Shown here piece after piece: positions 1-6,564 of a stretch of DNA of 32,776 bases. Source of the stretch: an uncultured Eubacterium sp. (lineage in GTDB: Bacteria > Bacillota > Clostridia > Peptostreptococcales > Anaerovoracaceae); assembly GCA_902495595.1 (NCBI GenBank), contig CABUXV010000022.1, positions 1 through 32,776 on the forward strand, in the 5' to 3' direction. Positions within the stretch are counted from its first letter, which is position 1; each line of letters opens with the position of its first letter. Both the position numbers and the translations under genes were made by a program. Below the pieces are notes generated by a model. It had not been told where the DNA came from and did no database searches. It saw only the letters and a program-made list of their open reading frames with translations.

Positions 1-85
1 GTGATTCCTCCATGTCCTGCATCTCCATACTGGGACATTGTCTTAATCTTGTCTGACATTCTTTCCAAACTACACTTATACATAA
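1..85 (-). CDS. Partial N-terminus, probable M20-type amidase/N-carbamoylase
   Basis: An open frame runs off the left edge of the window. On the minus strand an AGGAGG (95-100) is followed 9 bp later by ATG at 85, and the frame reads MYKCSLERMSDKIKTMSQYG and then DAGHGGIT up to base 1. A helix with a 'Gly-Asp/x-Gly-Gly-Ile-Thr' turn near residue 25 resembles the N-terminus of the hydantoinase/carbamoylase family of zinc amidases (M20). These typically begin with a helix and then a GG[VI/M]TR motif. Only 28 residues are visible, so the function is an inference. The gene lies just downstream of a sodium symporter pair in the same direction, with a 48-bp gap, which fits an uptake-plus-hydrolysis operon. 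Two other ATGs (90 and 94) are closer to the ribosome site and cannot be fully excluded. Confidence 0.45.
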
Positions 86-133
86 CATTCATCCTCCTTA
101 TATAAAAGTTCTTTCAATTCGTTCGGCTGTAAT

Positions 134-1621
134 TTATTTTTCCAATAACCTATTGTTCTTCACCACTTTAGTCATCTGATAATATTCAAATCTTCTCGAA
201 GTCAAATCGTCTGTCTTGGTAGCCAGGCTTATTATAATAGTGACTATAAGGTTGATTATCATAGCGTAGAATCCAGGATTTACACCGAAAGGCATTCCCG
301 CTGCTCCGCCCATGCCAAGCTGCATAACAGCGTATGAAAGCACGCCTGCAACTATTCCGGAGCCAACGCCGTATTTGTTCGCTTTTTTCCAGAAGAAACC
401 TAGAACAACTGCGATAAATGTCTGTGACAAGCCACCGTATGCAATACTAGTTACGTTAGCCATAAGAGCCGGGAAGTAAAGGGCTACTACTGCACCTACG
501 AGAAGGAATACAGCCGTTACAACTCTTACAAGCGAGGTCATTTTCTTTTCTTCAAAATCAGGCTTGATAACACCCATGATGTTCTTTGAGAAAAGTCCTC
601 CTACACAGAGAGCCGACATAGCCATAACAAGTATAGCTGTCAATGCTCCGCCGCCTGCTATAACGCCTATCATCCAGCCAGGAAGAGTATCTACAGCGAT
701 AGCCAGAAGTGACCAGTCACTGTTTTCAAGGTTCGGAATTTCCGCTACTGCATAATAAGCAGCGATTACCAGGAACGGGAACATAATCATGTAAAGAGGC
801 ATGAGTATTGAGTTTTTCCTAAGCGTACGGTCGCTCTTACTTGTAAGAAGCGCCTGGAATGAAATAGGAAGCATGTAGAATCCAAGCATCTGGAACAGAA
901 TTGTCGACATAGTGTATTCTACATTTGTTTCACCTGGATTGGTTGATATTATAAGTTTTTCAGGGCTGATGTCTGCAACTTTATGGAAAATTCCGCCAAC
1001 GCCGTCAGGCATTTTTACTACTGCTGCAATACCGATTATGATAATTGACATAACAAGAAGGATATCTTTCATTACGCTTACCCATGCAGGAGCTCTTATA
1101 CCTGCAACTGCAATGTATATAAACGCCAGCGCTGTAGCTATTACCACAGCCGCAATAAAGCTTACACCGATGTTAAGATATTCAAAGAGGATTGCCATGC
1201 CTGCAAACTGATTCTGTATCCAAGGAGTAAGGAAGATTATAGCAACGAGAGCCACTATTACCTGTAATCCTTTACTGTTGTATCTCCATCCTATTACATC
1301 GCCTATGGAAGTAGCTCCGGAAAGCTGTCCCATTCTCCATATAGCAGGGTTCATGAAATATCCTATACAGTATGCGAGCAGGATATAGCAGATGAACCAT
1401 AATCCGTATGTAGCTCCGTTGGCATATATGGAACCGGGAGTACCTATCATAGTACCTATACTGTAAATTTCTCCTACAGATATGAAGAATACCAGAAACG
1501 GTCCAAAAGAACCGCCGGCAGTCATAACATCGCCCATATTTGAGCTTACTGACCCTCTTTTAGAGAGAATCGCAATAACTAATGATGCAAGTAGTATTAT
1601 ACAAAATATTGCAAATGCCAT
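134..1621 (-). CDS. Sodium:solute symporter (SSS/SLC5 family)
   Basis: The 495-residue protein is almost wholly hydrophobic, with about 13 predicted membrane helices, the usual size for the SSS family. A conserved early stretch (residues 50-75, containing GEIYSIGTMIGTPG and YGLWF) and a later GGLSQTF segment match the sodium-binding core region of these carriers. It would import an organic solute with Na+ across the cytoplasmic membrane. Its ATG overlaps the stop codon of the upstream DUF3311 gene by one base (TAATG), so translation is probably coupled. This pairing of a small DUF3311 protein with an SSS carrier is common in bacteria. The substrate cannot be read from the sequence. If the downstream partial gene is a carbamoylase or amidase, a ureido or amino acid is plausible. 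Confidence 0.9.
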   Translation of the reverse strand: MAFAIFCIILLASLVIAILSKRGSVSSNMGDVMTAGGSFGPFLVFFISVGEIYSIGTMIGTPGSIYANGATYGLWFICYILLAYCIGYFMNPAIWRMGQLSGATSIGDVIGWRYNSKGLQVIVALVAIIFLTPWIQNQFAGMAILFEYLNIGVSFIAAVVIATALAFIYIAVAGIRAPAWVSVMKDILLVMSIIIIGIAAVVKMPDGVGGIFHKVADISPEKLIISTNPGETNVEYTMSTILFQMLGFYMLPISFQALLTSKSDRTLRKNSILMPLYMIMFPFLVIAAYYAVAEIPNLENSDWSLLAIAVDTLPGWMIGVIAGGGALTAILVMAMSALCVGGLFSKNIMGVIKPDFEEKKMTSLVRVVTAVFLLVGAVVALYFPALMANVTSIAYGGLSQTFIAVVLGFFWKKANKYGVGSGIVAGVLSYAVMQLGMGGAAGMPFGVNPGFYAMIINLIVTIIISLATKTDDLTSRRFEYYQMTKVVKNNRLLEK

Positions 1622-1905
1622 TACTTCTTCACCTCCTCGGTTTTTTCTTCAGCAGCTATAATAGCTTTAACATCTTCAAGTTTCTTGTCTCCCAATGCTT
1701 TCGCATCTTCCCTGTTGAGAGGATCCAGCTTAAACGCAATGTACAGACAAAGCGAAGTTAAGAATAACCATGCGAAAATCCAAAAGTAGTTAAATGAAAA
1801 TCCAAATACAAAAGGCTCTATTCTGTTGTAAAGCGGAAAACATACTGTTACTGCACAGAGCGGAACGACTAATCCGATTATTACTGTAAGCAATCGATTT
1901 TTCAT
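1621..1905 (-). CDS. DUF3311 small membrane partner of SSS symporter
   Basis: A 94-residue protein with two hydrophobic segments (about 5-25 and 38-60) joined by a motif of the form PLYNRIEPFVFGFSFNYFWI, which I recognise as the DUF3311 signature. The C-terminal 30 residues are charged and cytoplasmic. It starts at ATG 1905 behind AAAGGAGA and its TAA overlaps the symporter's ATG. DUF3311 proteins are regularly encoded directly before SSS symporters and are thought to be accessory subunits, but their biochemical role is not established. The AT-rich stretch upstream (1910-2040) must carry the operon promoter. A GTGACA/AATATA pair is visible there but is weak. Confidence 0.85.
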   Translation of the reverse strand: MKNRLLTVIIGLVVPLCAVTVCFPLYNRIEPFVFGFSFNYFWIFAWLFLTSLCLYIAFKLDPLNREDAKALGDKKLEDVKAIIAAEEKTEEVKK

Positions 1906-2202
1906 TTTTTTCTCCTTTCAATAAATAAATGTTAATAAATAAAGTTCGTAGATTTATATTATTATTCTTTTCTTAATTGTCACTATATTCTGTCTAAACT
2001 TTTCTTAACGAAAACTTAAATTAATTTTAGAAAACTTTTTTGCTCAGAAATCCACAGCCCAATGTTTGTTAAAATTTTGTTTTTGCAATACCAGAAAGCC
2101 TTATCCGATCAGTAAAAATTTACATATCTGCCATTCGTCAGCAGGTATTGCCGCAATTCTCTTACAATGTACTGCACCTGCTATGTATTTTTGCAGACAG
2201 AG

Positions 2203-2234
2203 TCCAGACTGCAAAATCCAGACTGCAAAATCCA
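2203..2234. repeat. Short tandem repeat, 14-bp unit x2
   Basis: The 14-mer TCCAGACTGCAAAA occurs twice head to tail (2203-2216 and 2217-2230), followed by a further TCCA. It lies just left of the 255-bp box array and is not part of that array's geometry. I saw no coding signal here; the small open frames across it have poor composition. Confidence 0.7.
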
Positions 2235-2263
2235 CATCGCTCTCTTTATCCAACAAATTCGAA

Positions 2264-2518
2264 TCATCCAAATACAGCTGATAAACAGATATTTTGGATA
2301 AAAACAGCTTATTATTTAAGATTGCCCCTATCAGATTATCCAAAATACTGATTTAAAGTCCGATTTTTGTCAAAAAAATAAAGGATTTTATCAATTATCC
2401 TTGTCTTTTCATCCAAAACACAGTGTTTATCATTAATTATGGTTATTAATAATTCTTTAACACGTAATATTACAGACATTTTATCCAAATTCATATAATA
2501 AGCAGGTATTTTGGATAT
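2264..2518 (+). repeat. 255-bp dyad-array element, copy A
   Basis: Four 38-bp dyads sit in a fixed frame. Left boxes (TTATCCAAAA type) start at 2264, 2336, 2409 and 2481. Right boxes (TTTTGGATAA type) start at 2292, 2364, 2437 and 2509, always 28 bp after their left box. The linkers between dyads are 34, 35 and 34 bp. The right box at 2364 is degenerate (TTTTTGTCAA). The rest of the sequence is not repeated, though the 18-bp dyad centres tend to read WTAW. The element fills the space between the terminator of the response-regulator gene and the upstream region of the symporter operon. The identical geometry occurs in copies B, C and D. I do not recognise the family; an array of protein-binding sites is my preferred reading. 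Confidence 0.9.
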
Positions 2519-2536
2519 TTTTATCTATACTTAATA

Positions 2537-2571
2537 CAAAAAAAGCGCTACAATCATCGACTGTACCGCTT
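2537..2571 (-). terminator. Rho-independent terminator of the response-regulator gene
   Basis: Read on the minus strand, arms of 10 bases (2562-2571 and 2543-2552, one mismatch, AAGCG...CGCTT at the base) close a 9-nt loop and run straight into seven T residues (2538-2544). It lies about 110 bp past the stop codon of the response-regulator gene. Nothing else is seen between the stop and this hairpin. Confidence 0.75.
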
Positions 2572-2679
2572 CAAAATAACAATAAAGGTATTTATTTAAG
2601 TAACCTGCTGCATTTTCCGAAAGTAAAGTTATCTGTTCCTCATCATACCTAATAAATAAAATACCGCAGTTTACGGTTC

Positions 2680-3399
2680 CTACCTGTTTAAAACCGTGAC
2701 TTTGTCATTAAACTTATATCCCGCTCCTCTGATATTATATATATACTTTACGTCTTCTTTTTTAGTCTCTATTTTCTTTCGTATATTGCTTATATACACC
2801 ATGATTGTCCTGCTGTCTCCAGCAAGGCTCTCTTCTTTCCATACCAGTTCGAACAACTGATCCATACTGAAAACACGTTTGGGATTTTTCATCAATATGT
2901 TTAGAATATCAAATTCTTTGGTAGTGAGTTTTATCTTCTCTCCATCCAAAGTAACGGTTCTGCTCTCCTCATCCAGCATAAGACCATTGCATTCATATGA
3001 AAAGAATCCGTCTCCGTCGCTGTTCTTAAGTCTTCTGTCACGTCTTATATGCGCTTTCACACGCGCTATAAGTTCACCTGAATTAAAAGGCTTTGTAATA
3101 TAATCATCACCGCCCACTGATAAAGCAATAATCTTATCAAGCTCCTCTGACTTACAACTCATAAAAACAATCGGACTTGAAACCCGGTTTCTTATCTGAA
3201 GACAGAGATCAATTCCATTCATGTCCGGCAGCATTATATCCAGTATTATAAGATCCGGCGTCATAACGTCCAAGAGCTCTATAGCAGATGCCGCATCGTA
3301 TGCAGTATATGTCTGAAACTGCTCATTATCCAAAAATGATTTAACCAACAGACACATTTCTCTCTCATCATCGACAATTAGTATTTTTTCGTTGCTCAT
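2680..3399 (-). CDS. Orphan OmpR/PhoB-family response regulator
   Basis: A two-domain transcription factor. An N-terminal receiver domain (about 1-120) has the acidic pair DDE near residue 10, the phospho-acceptor Asp54 in LIILDIMLPD, and the KPF lysine motif. A C-terminal winged-helix domain (about 135-235) ends in the typical DSRTIMVYISNIRKKI recognition helix and RGAGYKF wing. I chose ATG 3399 because AGGAG lies 5 bp upstream; a TTG directly before it (3402) would add one Met-equivalent and is less likely. No histidine kinase is encoded next to it, which is unusual for this family, so its partner must be elsewhere. The gene stands alone with its own terminator. A perfect inverted repeat upstream may be its operator. 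Confidence 0.92.
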   Translation of the reverse strand: MSNEKILIVDDEREMCLLVKSFLDNEQFQTYTAYDAASAIELLDVMTPDLIILDIMLPDMNGIDLCLQIRNRVSSPIVFMSCKSEELDKIIALSVGGDDYITKPFNSGELIARVKAHIRRDRRLKNSDGDGFFSYECNGLMLDEESRTVTLDGEKIKLTTKEFDILNILMKNPKRVFSMDQLFELVWKEESLAGDSRTIMVYISNIRKKIETKKEDVKYIYNIRGAGYKFNDKVTVLNR

Positions 3400-3431
3400 C
3401 AAATCTCCTAAACACTTCGTAAATTAAACTG

Positions 3432-3459
3432 GAATAAAATCAATATTCTGATTTTATTC
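3432..3459. promoter_or_regulatory. Perfect 11-bp inverted repeat upstream of response regulator
   Basis: GAATAAAATCA (3432-3442) and TGATTTTATTC (3449-3459) are exact inverted copies around a 6-bp centre. The dyad lies 33-60 bp upstream of the response-regulator start, where a promoter is expected. An autoregulatory operator is the natural reading. No T-run follows on either strand, so it is not an obvious terminator. Confidence 0.5.
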
Positions 3460-3818
3460 TAACATGTTTTATGTACTTATTACAATATTTTACCCATAAC
3501 CTTTTGATACTTTATATTTTTTACCAGTAAAATTGTTTTTAACGGCAAAGCCGGCTCTGCTGATTTTCTTTCAGCATTATGCTTTACATCCTTTTTCCTC
3601 AAGGAGCCAGCCGATTTAATAAGGAAGTTACAGCTTTCATCCTGACAAAGCCGGGAAAGTCCTGCATAAAACCTACCCGTCATATCGCAGACATCTCCAA
3701 AGTTTCAGCAGACATCGCAAAGGTTTCAAAAGAGCAGCAAAACAAATGCAAGCAGCTAAATAATACCTTAAATTTACGTTGATATTTAGTTTTTAGTATT
3801 TCCTGCATAATAAAAAAA
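3460..3818. other. Intergenic stretch without recognised features
   Basis: About 360 bp between the response-regulator upstream region and the duplicated hairpin element. Short open frames exist on both strands (under 70 codons), but they lack ribosome sites and recognisable composition, and I do not call them. The last 20 bp (TATTTCCTGCATAATAAAAA) resemble the tail of the neighbouring 126-bp repeat unit, so a decayed repeat copy may end here. Confidence 0.5.
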
Positions 3819-3944
3819 GTGTGCAAGACGGAATCAGAGATTCCTTTGCACATATGTCGCCCCCAAGGAGCGACGCTTCGCAGGGTGCTTTCTTTGAAGT
3901 ATACGGAAATCTCATTTTACTATATTTCCTATACTATAAAAAAA
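3819..3944 (-). repeat. 126-bp hairpin element, tandem copy 1
   Basis: First unit of a direct duplication with a period of 126 bp. It contains a strong hairpin with GTGCAA/TTGCAC and GGAATC/GATTCC stems (3821-3851), a second hairpin with a GTCGC/GCGAC base (3856-3874), the tail GTGCTTTCTTTGA (3885-3897), and then a GGAAAT...ATTTCC pair. Read on the minus strand, the first hairpin is followed directly by seven T residues (3812-3818) and looks like an intrinsic terminator. I therefore assign the element tentatively to the minus strand, as a possible small structured RNA. Overlapping open frames on the plus strand exist only because the unit is repeated. Confidence 0.7.
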
Positions 3945-4066
3945 GTGTGCAGGACGGAATCAGAGATTCCTTTGCACATATGTCGCCCTCAAGGGGCGAC
4001 GCTCCGCAAGGTACTTTCTTTGAAATATACGGAAATCTAGTAAACGATATTTCCTATACTATAAAA
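3945..4066 (-). repeat. 126-bp hairpin element, tandem copy 2
   Basis: Second unit of the duplication, about 90% identical to copy 1. The second hairpin here is perfect (GTCGCCC, TCAA loop, GGGCGAC; 3982-4000), while copy 1 carries mismatches in that stem. It shares the exact 13-mer GTACTTTCTTTGA (4011-4023) with the distant copy at 31951. The minus-strand T-run is at 3938-3944. It lies directly past the rpsR terminator. Confidence 0.7.
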
Positions 4067-4092
4067 AAGGAACCGGAAATTAATCCGATTCC
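4062..4092 (-). terminator. Rho-independent terminator of rpsF-ssb-rpsR
   Basis: On the minus strand GGAATCGGA (4092-4084) pairs with TCCGGTTCC (4077-4069, one G-T wobble) around a 6-nt loop, followed by six T residues (4063-4068). It lies 24 bp past the rpsR stop codon. Confidence 0.85.
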
Positions 4093-4115
4093 TCTGCGAT
4101 TATCATTCTGATGAA

Positions 4116-4352
4116 TTAGTCTGCTGTATAAGGCAAAAGCGCAACTATTCTTGCTCTCTTGATAGCCTTAGTAACCTCTCTCTGGTGTACAGCGCAAGTA
4201 CCTGTGATTCTCTTAGGTAAAATCTTACCTCTTTCTGTCACGTACTTCTTGAGCTTTTCAACATCTTTGTAATCTATAGTTTCTGTTTTATCAGCGCAGA
4301 ACTGGCATACTTTCTTTCTTCTCATACCTCCGCGTCTCTTATTGTTTTCCAC
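4116..4352 (-). CDS. rpsR: 30S ribosomal protein bS18
   Basis: This 78-residue basic protein is full length for bS18. It carries the family core VCQFCADK followed by DYKDVEKLKKYVTERGKILP and the C-terminal RITGTCAVHQREVTKAIKRA RNA-binding helix. It pairs with bS6 on the platform of the 30S subunit. The two cysteines in CQFC, sometimes lost in other bacteria, are kept here. It is the last gene of the conserved rpsF-ssb-rpsR operon, 17 bp after ssb, and is followed by a good terminator. Confidence 0.98.
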   Translation of the reverse strand: MENNKRRGGMRRKKVCQFCADKTETIDYKDVEKLKKYVTERGKILPKRITGTCAVHQREVTKAIKRARIVALLPYTAD

Positions 4353-4369
4353 GGTTTAACTCCTTTCTC

Positions 4370-4816
4370 TTAGAATGGAATATCATCATCGGTTATAGCC
4401 TGGAATCCTTCCGGTATTCCGTTGTCCCTGTCGTCATAGTCTGATGATGACTGCTGGTAAGACTGTCCTCCGCCTGACTGCGCAGGTCTTGAACCTCTGT
4501 CTCCCCATTCTAAAAATTCTACTCTATCGGCAACTACGTCCGTCGTATATACTGTAGCTCCGTCTCTATTGGTGTAGCTTCCTGTCTGTATTCTTCCCTG
4601 CACGGCTACAAGTCTTCCTTTAGCGAGGAATTTCTCACAGTTTTCAGCCTGTCTTCCGAACACCGTTACTCTTGGAAAGTCTGTCTTTTTTTCCTGTCCG
4701 GATCTGACCGGTCTGTCAATAGCCACCGTAAAAGTAGCTACCGCCATCTGGCTCTCTGAAACATACCTTACTTCAGGGTCTCTAGTTAACCTGCCTATCA
4801 ATACAACACTATTCAT
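4370..4816 (-). CDS. ssb: Single-stranded DNA-binding protein
   Basis: 148 residues: an N-terminal OB-fold (MNSVVLIGRLTRDPEVRY... to about residue 108), a glycine/glutamine/serine-rich flexible linker, and the acidic tip DDDIPF that docks repair and replication proteins. It works as a tetramer coating ssDNA at forks and repair sites. It sits between rpsF and rpsR with short gaps (11 and 17 bp), the classic Bacillota arrangement. Confidence 0.98.
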   Translation of the reverse strand: MNSVVLIGRLTRDPEVRYVSESQMAVATFTVAIDRPVRSGQEKKTDFPRVTVFGRQAENCEKFLAKGRLVAVQGRIQTGSYTNRDGATVYTTDVVADRVEFLEWGDRGSRPAQSGGGQSYQQSSSDYDDRDNGIPEGFQAITDDDIPF

Positions 4817-4827
4817 ACCTACACCCC

Positions 4828-5115
4828 TTATTTCTCGTCTTTGTTAACAATTAAATGTCTCATAACATTGTCTGAAATCTTGAGTCTTCTGTCGAGCTCT
4901 TTAGGCAGAGTAGTCTCTGCTTTAAACTCGATAACTACATAATATCCTTCATTCTTTTTCTGAATAGGATATGCAAGCTTTTTCATTCCCCAAACATCTA
5001 CATTGCCAACTTCTCCTTCGCTGGCGATGATTTCCTTTACCGCTTCAACAGTGGCATCTTTCTTATCATCTTCTAATGCAGGGTCCAGGATAAACATTAC
5101 TTCATAATTTGTCAT
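4828..5115 (-). CDS. rpsF: 30S ribosomal protein bS6
   Basis: 95 residues beginning MTNYEVMFILDPALEDD, the standard bS6 start, with the usual alpha/beta fold and C-terminal RLKISDNVMRHLIV. I set the start at ATG 5115 because GGGAGGTG lies 7 bp upstream and the family begins here. The frame stays open to 5301, but that 62-residue extension would cross the promoter. It is the first gene of rpsF-ssb-rpsR, and bS6 binds bS18 in the ribosome. In several bacteria the bS6:bS18 pair represses this operon through the mRNA leader; whether that applies here is untested. Confidence 0.97.
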   Translation of the reverse strand: MTNYEVMFILDPALEDDKKDATVEAVKEIIASEGEVGNVDVWGMKKLAYPIQKKNEGYYVVIEFKAETTLPKELDRRLKISDNVMRHLIVNKDEK

Positions 5116-5142
5116 TTCTTTCACCTCCCTGTGGACTAAATG

Positions 5143-5187
5143 GCGATAATAATATTTATCGCAAGGATTGTACGAAAAATTACGTAC
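5143..5187 (-). promoter_or_regulatory. Leader hairpins of the rpsF mRNA
   Basis: The roughly 70-nt leader of the ribosomal operon holds two stems: GTACG/CGTAC (5187-5183 with 5174-5170) and a 7-bp GCGATAA/TTATCGC (5162-5143 overall). Ribosomal-protein leaders of this operon are known binding sites for bS6:bS18 in other bacteria, which makes autogenous control plausible. I could not match the published consensus with confidence. Confidence 0.35.
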
Positions 5188-5193
5188 CCATAT

Positions 5194-5222
5194 ATTATAC
5201 ATTAAACCTAAGTAAATGCAAG
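5194..5222 (-). promoter_or_regulatory. Sigma-A-type promoter of rpsF-ssb-rpsR
   Basis: On the minus strand a perfect TATAAT (5199-5194) lies 16 bp after TTGCAT (5221-5216), or 17 bp after CTTGCA one base earlier. The predicted transcription start is about 70 nt before the rpsF start codon, leaving room for the leader hairpins. Confidence 0.75.
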
Positions 5223-5366
5223 TTTTTTTTGTTTTTGCAGAAGAGCCTTTCCTGCAGGCGGCTGCCGGAAATTCAACGGCTTGGAATACGCGCCGCACCA
5301 ATTTTAAAATACCAAGAAAACTGATTAGAAGCTTGACTTTGAAAGTTCAAATCATTAACCTTTAAA

Positions 5367-5621
5367 ATAACTAAAACTTCTTCTTATCATTGCATTTTGG
5401 ATAAAATTCCGCCCATATGACCTGTAAAAAAATTTTTAATAACCAAATCCCCCTCATATATCTGCATTTTGGATAAAATCCAGTCAGAAAACAACATATA
5501 ATCCTATTATTTCATCCAAAACTCCGTTTAAATCAAGACCTTTGGATATTCTGATTTTTTTCATCTTATAAAAACAGATGCTTTTATCCAAAAGCCACAC
5601 AGATTAACAACTTTTGGATGA
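5367..5621 (+). repeat. 255-bp dyad-array element, copy B
   Basis: The geometry is identical to copy A. Left boxes start at 5367, 5439, 5512 and 5584; right boxes at 5395, 5467, 5540 and 5612. The left-right offset is 28 bp throughout and the linkers are 34, 35 and 34 bp. The first left box has CT in place of the invariant CC (ATAACTAAAA). All four right boxes are of the GGAT flavour. The element lies between the 3' end of the PD-(D/E)XK-like gene (58 bp away) and the rpsF promoter (about 145 bp away). The nuclease gene has no visible terminator of its own. The stretch 5223-5366 shows nothing else I can name. Confidence 0.9.
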
Positions 5622-5679
5622 TTTCCCTACCCATAGCTCTCAATTCTCCCAGTTCTTCCGAAAATTCAAATGCCGGTTT

Positions 5680-6426
5680 TTAATCTGCGTAATATCGTTT
5701 TATTATTCTATCCAGTTCCTGTTCTGATTCTATGTCATTCTCATAAGTGCATATCAAATTTTTATGCTGCACAAAGCCGTGCTTCCTGAAATTTTCTAAT
5801 TTACGGTAAGTGTTGAAAGCATAATCCTGATTATCGGCCAGCCCCAGATGTTCCCACAGAATTAAACTTCCGTCGTTTTTCAAAATAGTAAAATCAGGAT
5901 AGTAATTGATGCCATCAAGACTAAGTTTTGCTTCATACCTATAGGGTATCATATACTTTTCAAGTCGGTTGGCTATCACTCTCTCGGATTTGGAGCGTAT
6001 TTTTATGCCTTCACCTGTCTTGTATTTGAGCTGTTCAGGATATTTAGGATTGGAATCAAACTTACGGCAGCACCAGTCATATGAAATTTTATCCATCATG
6101 ATCCTCTTGCGGCAGAGAAGTTGAAACGCCGTTTCCATGGTTTTGCTGAAATTCCTTTTACTGCTGCGAAATTCTGCCATATCACTTTCTGCCAGCTTTC
6201 CTCTCTTCCGCATTTCACAAATTATAAATTCAATATATAATTTTCTTGCAAGCATATACAGCTCATTTTCGTCTTTTTTAACTCCTGCGGCTTTGCCGTT
6301 TACATATTTATAAAAAGAATAACTGCCTTTGCTGCATTTTATGTAAAGTCTGCCATCCGGCAGGCTGCTGTATTCTTTCTTTAAACTTTCCAGACCTTTT
6401 GCCGTATACTCGTAAAAATTTTTCAT
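5680..6426 (-). CDS. PD-(D/E)XK nuclease-like protein of unknown role
   Basis: 248 residues, no signal peptide or membrane segment. The C-terminal third has the order of a restriction-endonuclease-like fold: SKSERVIANRLEK helix (145-157, Glu148), YEAKL strand, YYPDFTIL (Pro177-Asp178) and WEHLGLADN (Glu192-His193). In place of the classical ExK there is Glu-His-Leu-Gly, a variant I associate with PD-(D/E)XK families in Clostridia. The N-terminal half is basic and helical with three cysteines clustered near 105-120 and no recognisable domain. It starts at ATG 6426 with a poor ribosome site (GGAGTTAAAGAGAT upstream). It stands alone, divergent from the sigma-54 regulator. The cellular task is unknown; DNA repair, mobile-element or defence functions are all possible. 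Confidence 0.6.
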   Translation of the reverse strand: MKNFYEYTAKGLESLKKEYSSLPDGRLYIKCSKGSYSFYKYVNGKAAGVKKDENELYMLARKLYIEFIICEMRKRGKLAESDMAEFRSSKRNFSKTMETAFQLLCRKRIMMDKISYDWCCRKFDSNPKYPEQLKYKTGEGIKIRSKSERVIANRLEKYMIPYRYEAKLSLDGINYYPDFTILKNDGSLILWEHLGLADNQDYAFNTYRKLENFRKHGFVQHKNLICTYENDIESEQELDRIIKRYYAD

Positions 6427-6564
6427 ATCTCTTTAACTCCATCTCCCTTTTGTAAAATTTTACCATTTATTCCGCAGCCTGTCAATTATCTGTTTAAATT
6501 CTATTGAAAACTGGAATATAACCTTGCGGCTATGTTAAAATTTATTATATAAAGGAGACCAGCC

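Noticed and set aside
2066..2351. Small overlapping open frames on both strands
   Set aside because: They overlap each other and array A, have no ribosome site and no family resemblance.
2264..2518. DnaA-box cluster or replication origin (TTATCCAAA resembles TTATCCACA, near ribosomal genes)
   Set aside because: The invariant CACA of DnaA boxes is never present, four separate arrays exist, spacing is rigid, and no dnaA/dnaN genes are seen.
3819..4111. Plus-strand open frames of 73 and 96 codons
   Set aside because: They read through the 126-bp duplicated hairpin element, so the protein repeats simply mirror the DNA repeat; there is no ribosome site and no recognisable protein.
5116..5301. 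62-residue N-terminal extension of ribosomal protein bS6
   Set aside because: It would cross the promoter and leader; GGGAGGTG before ATG 5115 and the family's usual start define the gene.
6511..6530. Sigma-54 promoter in front of the sigma-54 activator gene (TGG...TTGC)
   Set aside because: GG and GC are 11 bp apart instead of the strict 10, and the flanks do not match TGGCAC; the promoter at 14425 is far better.
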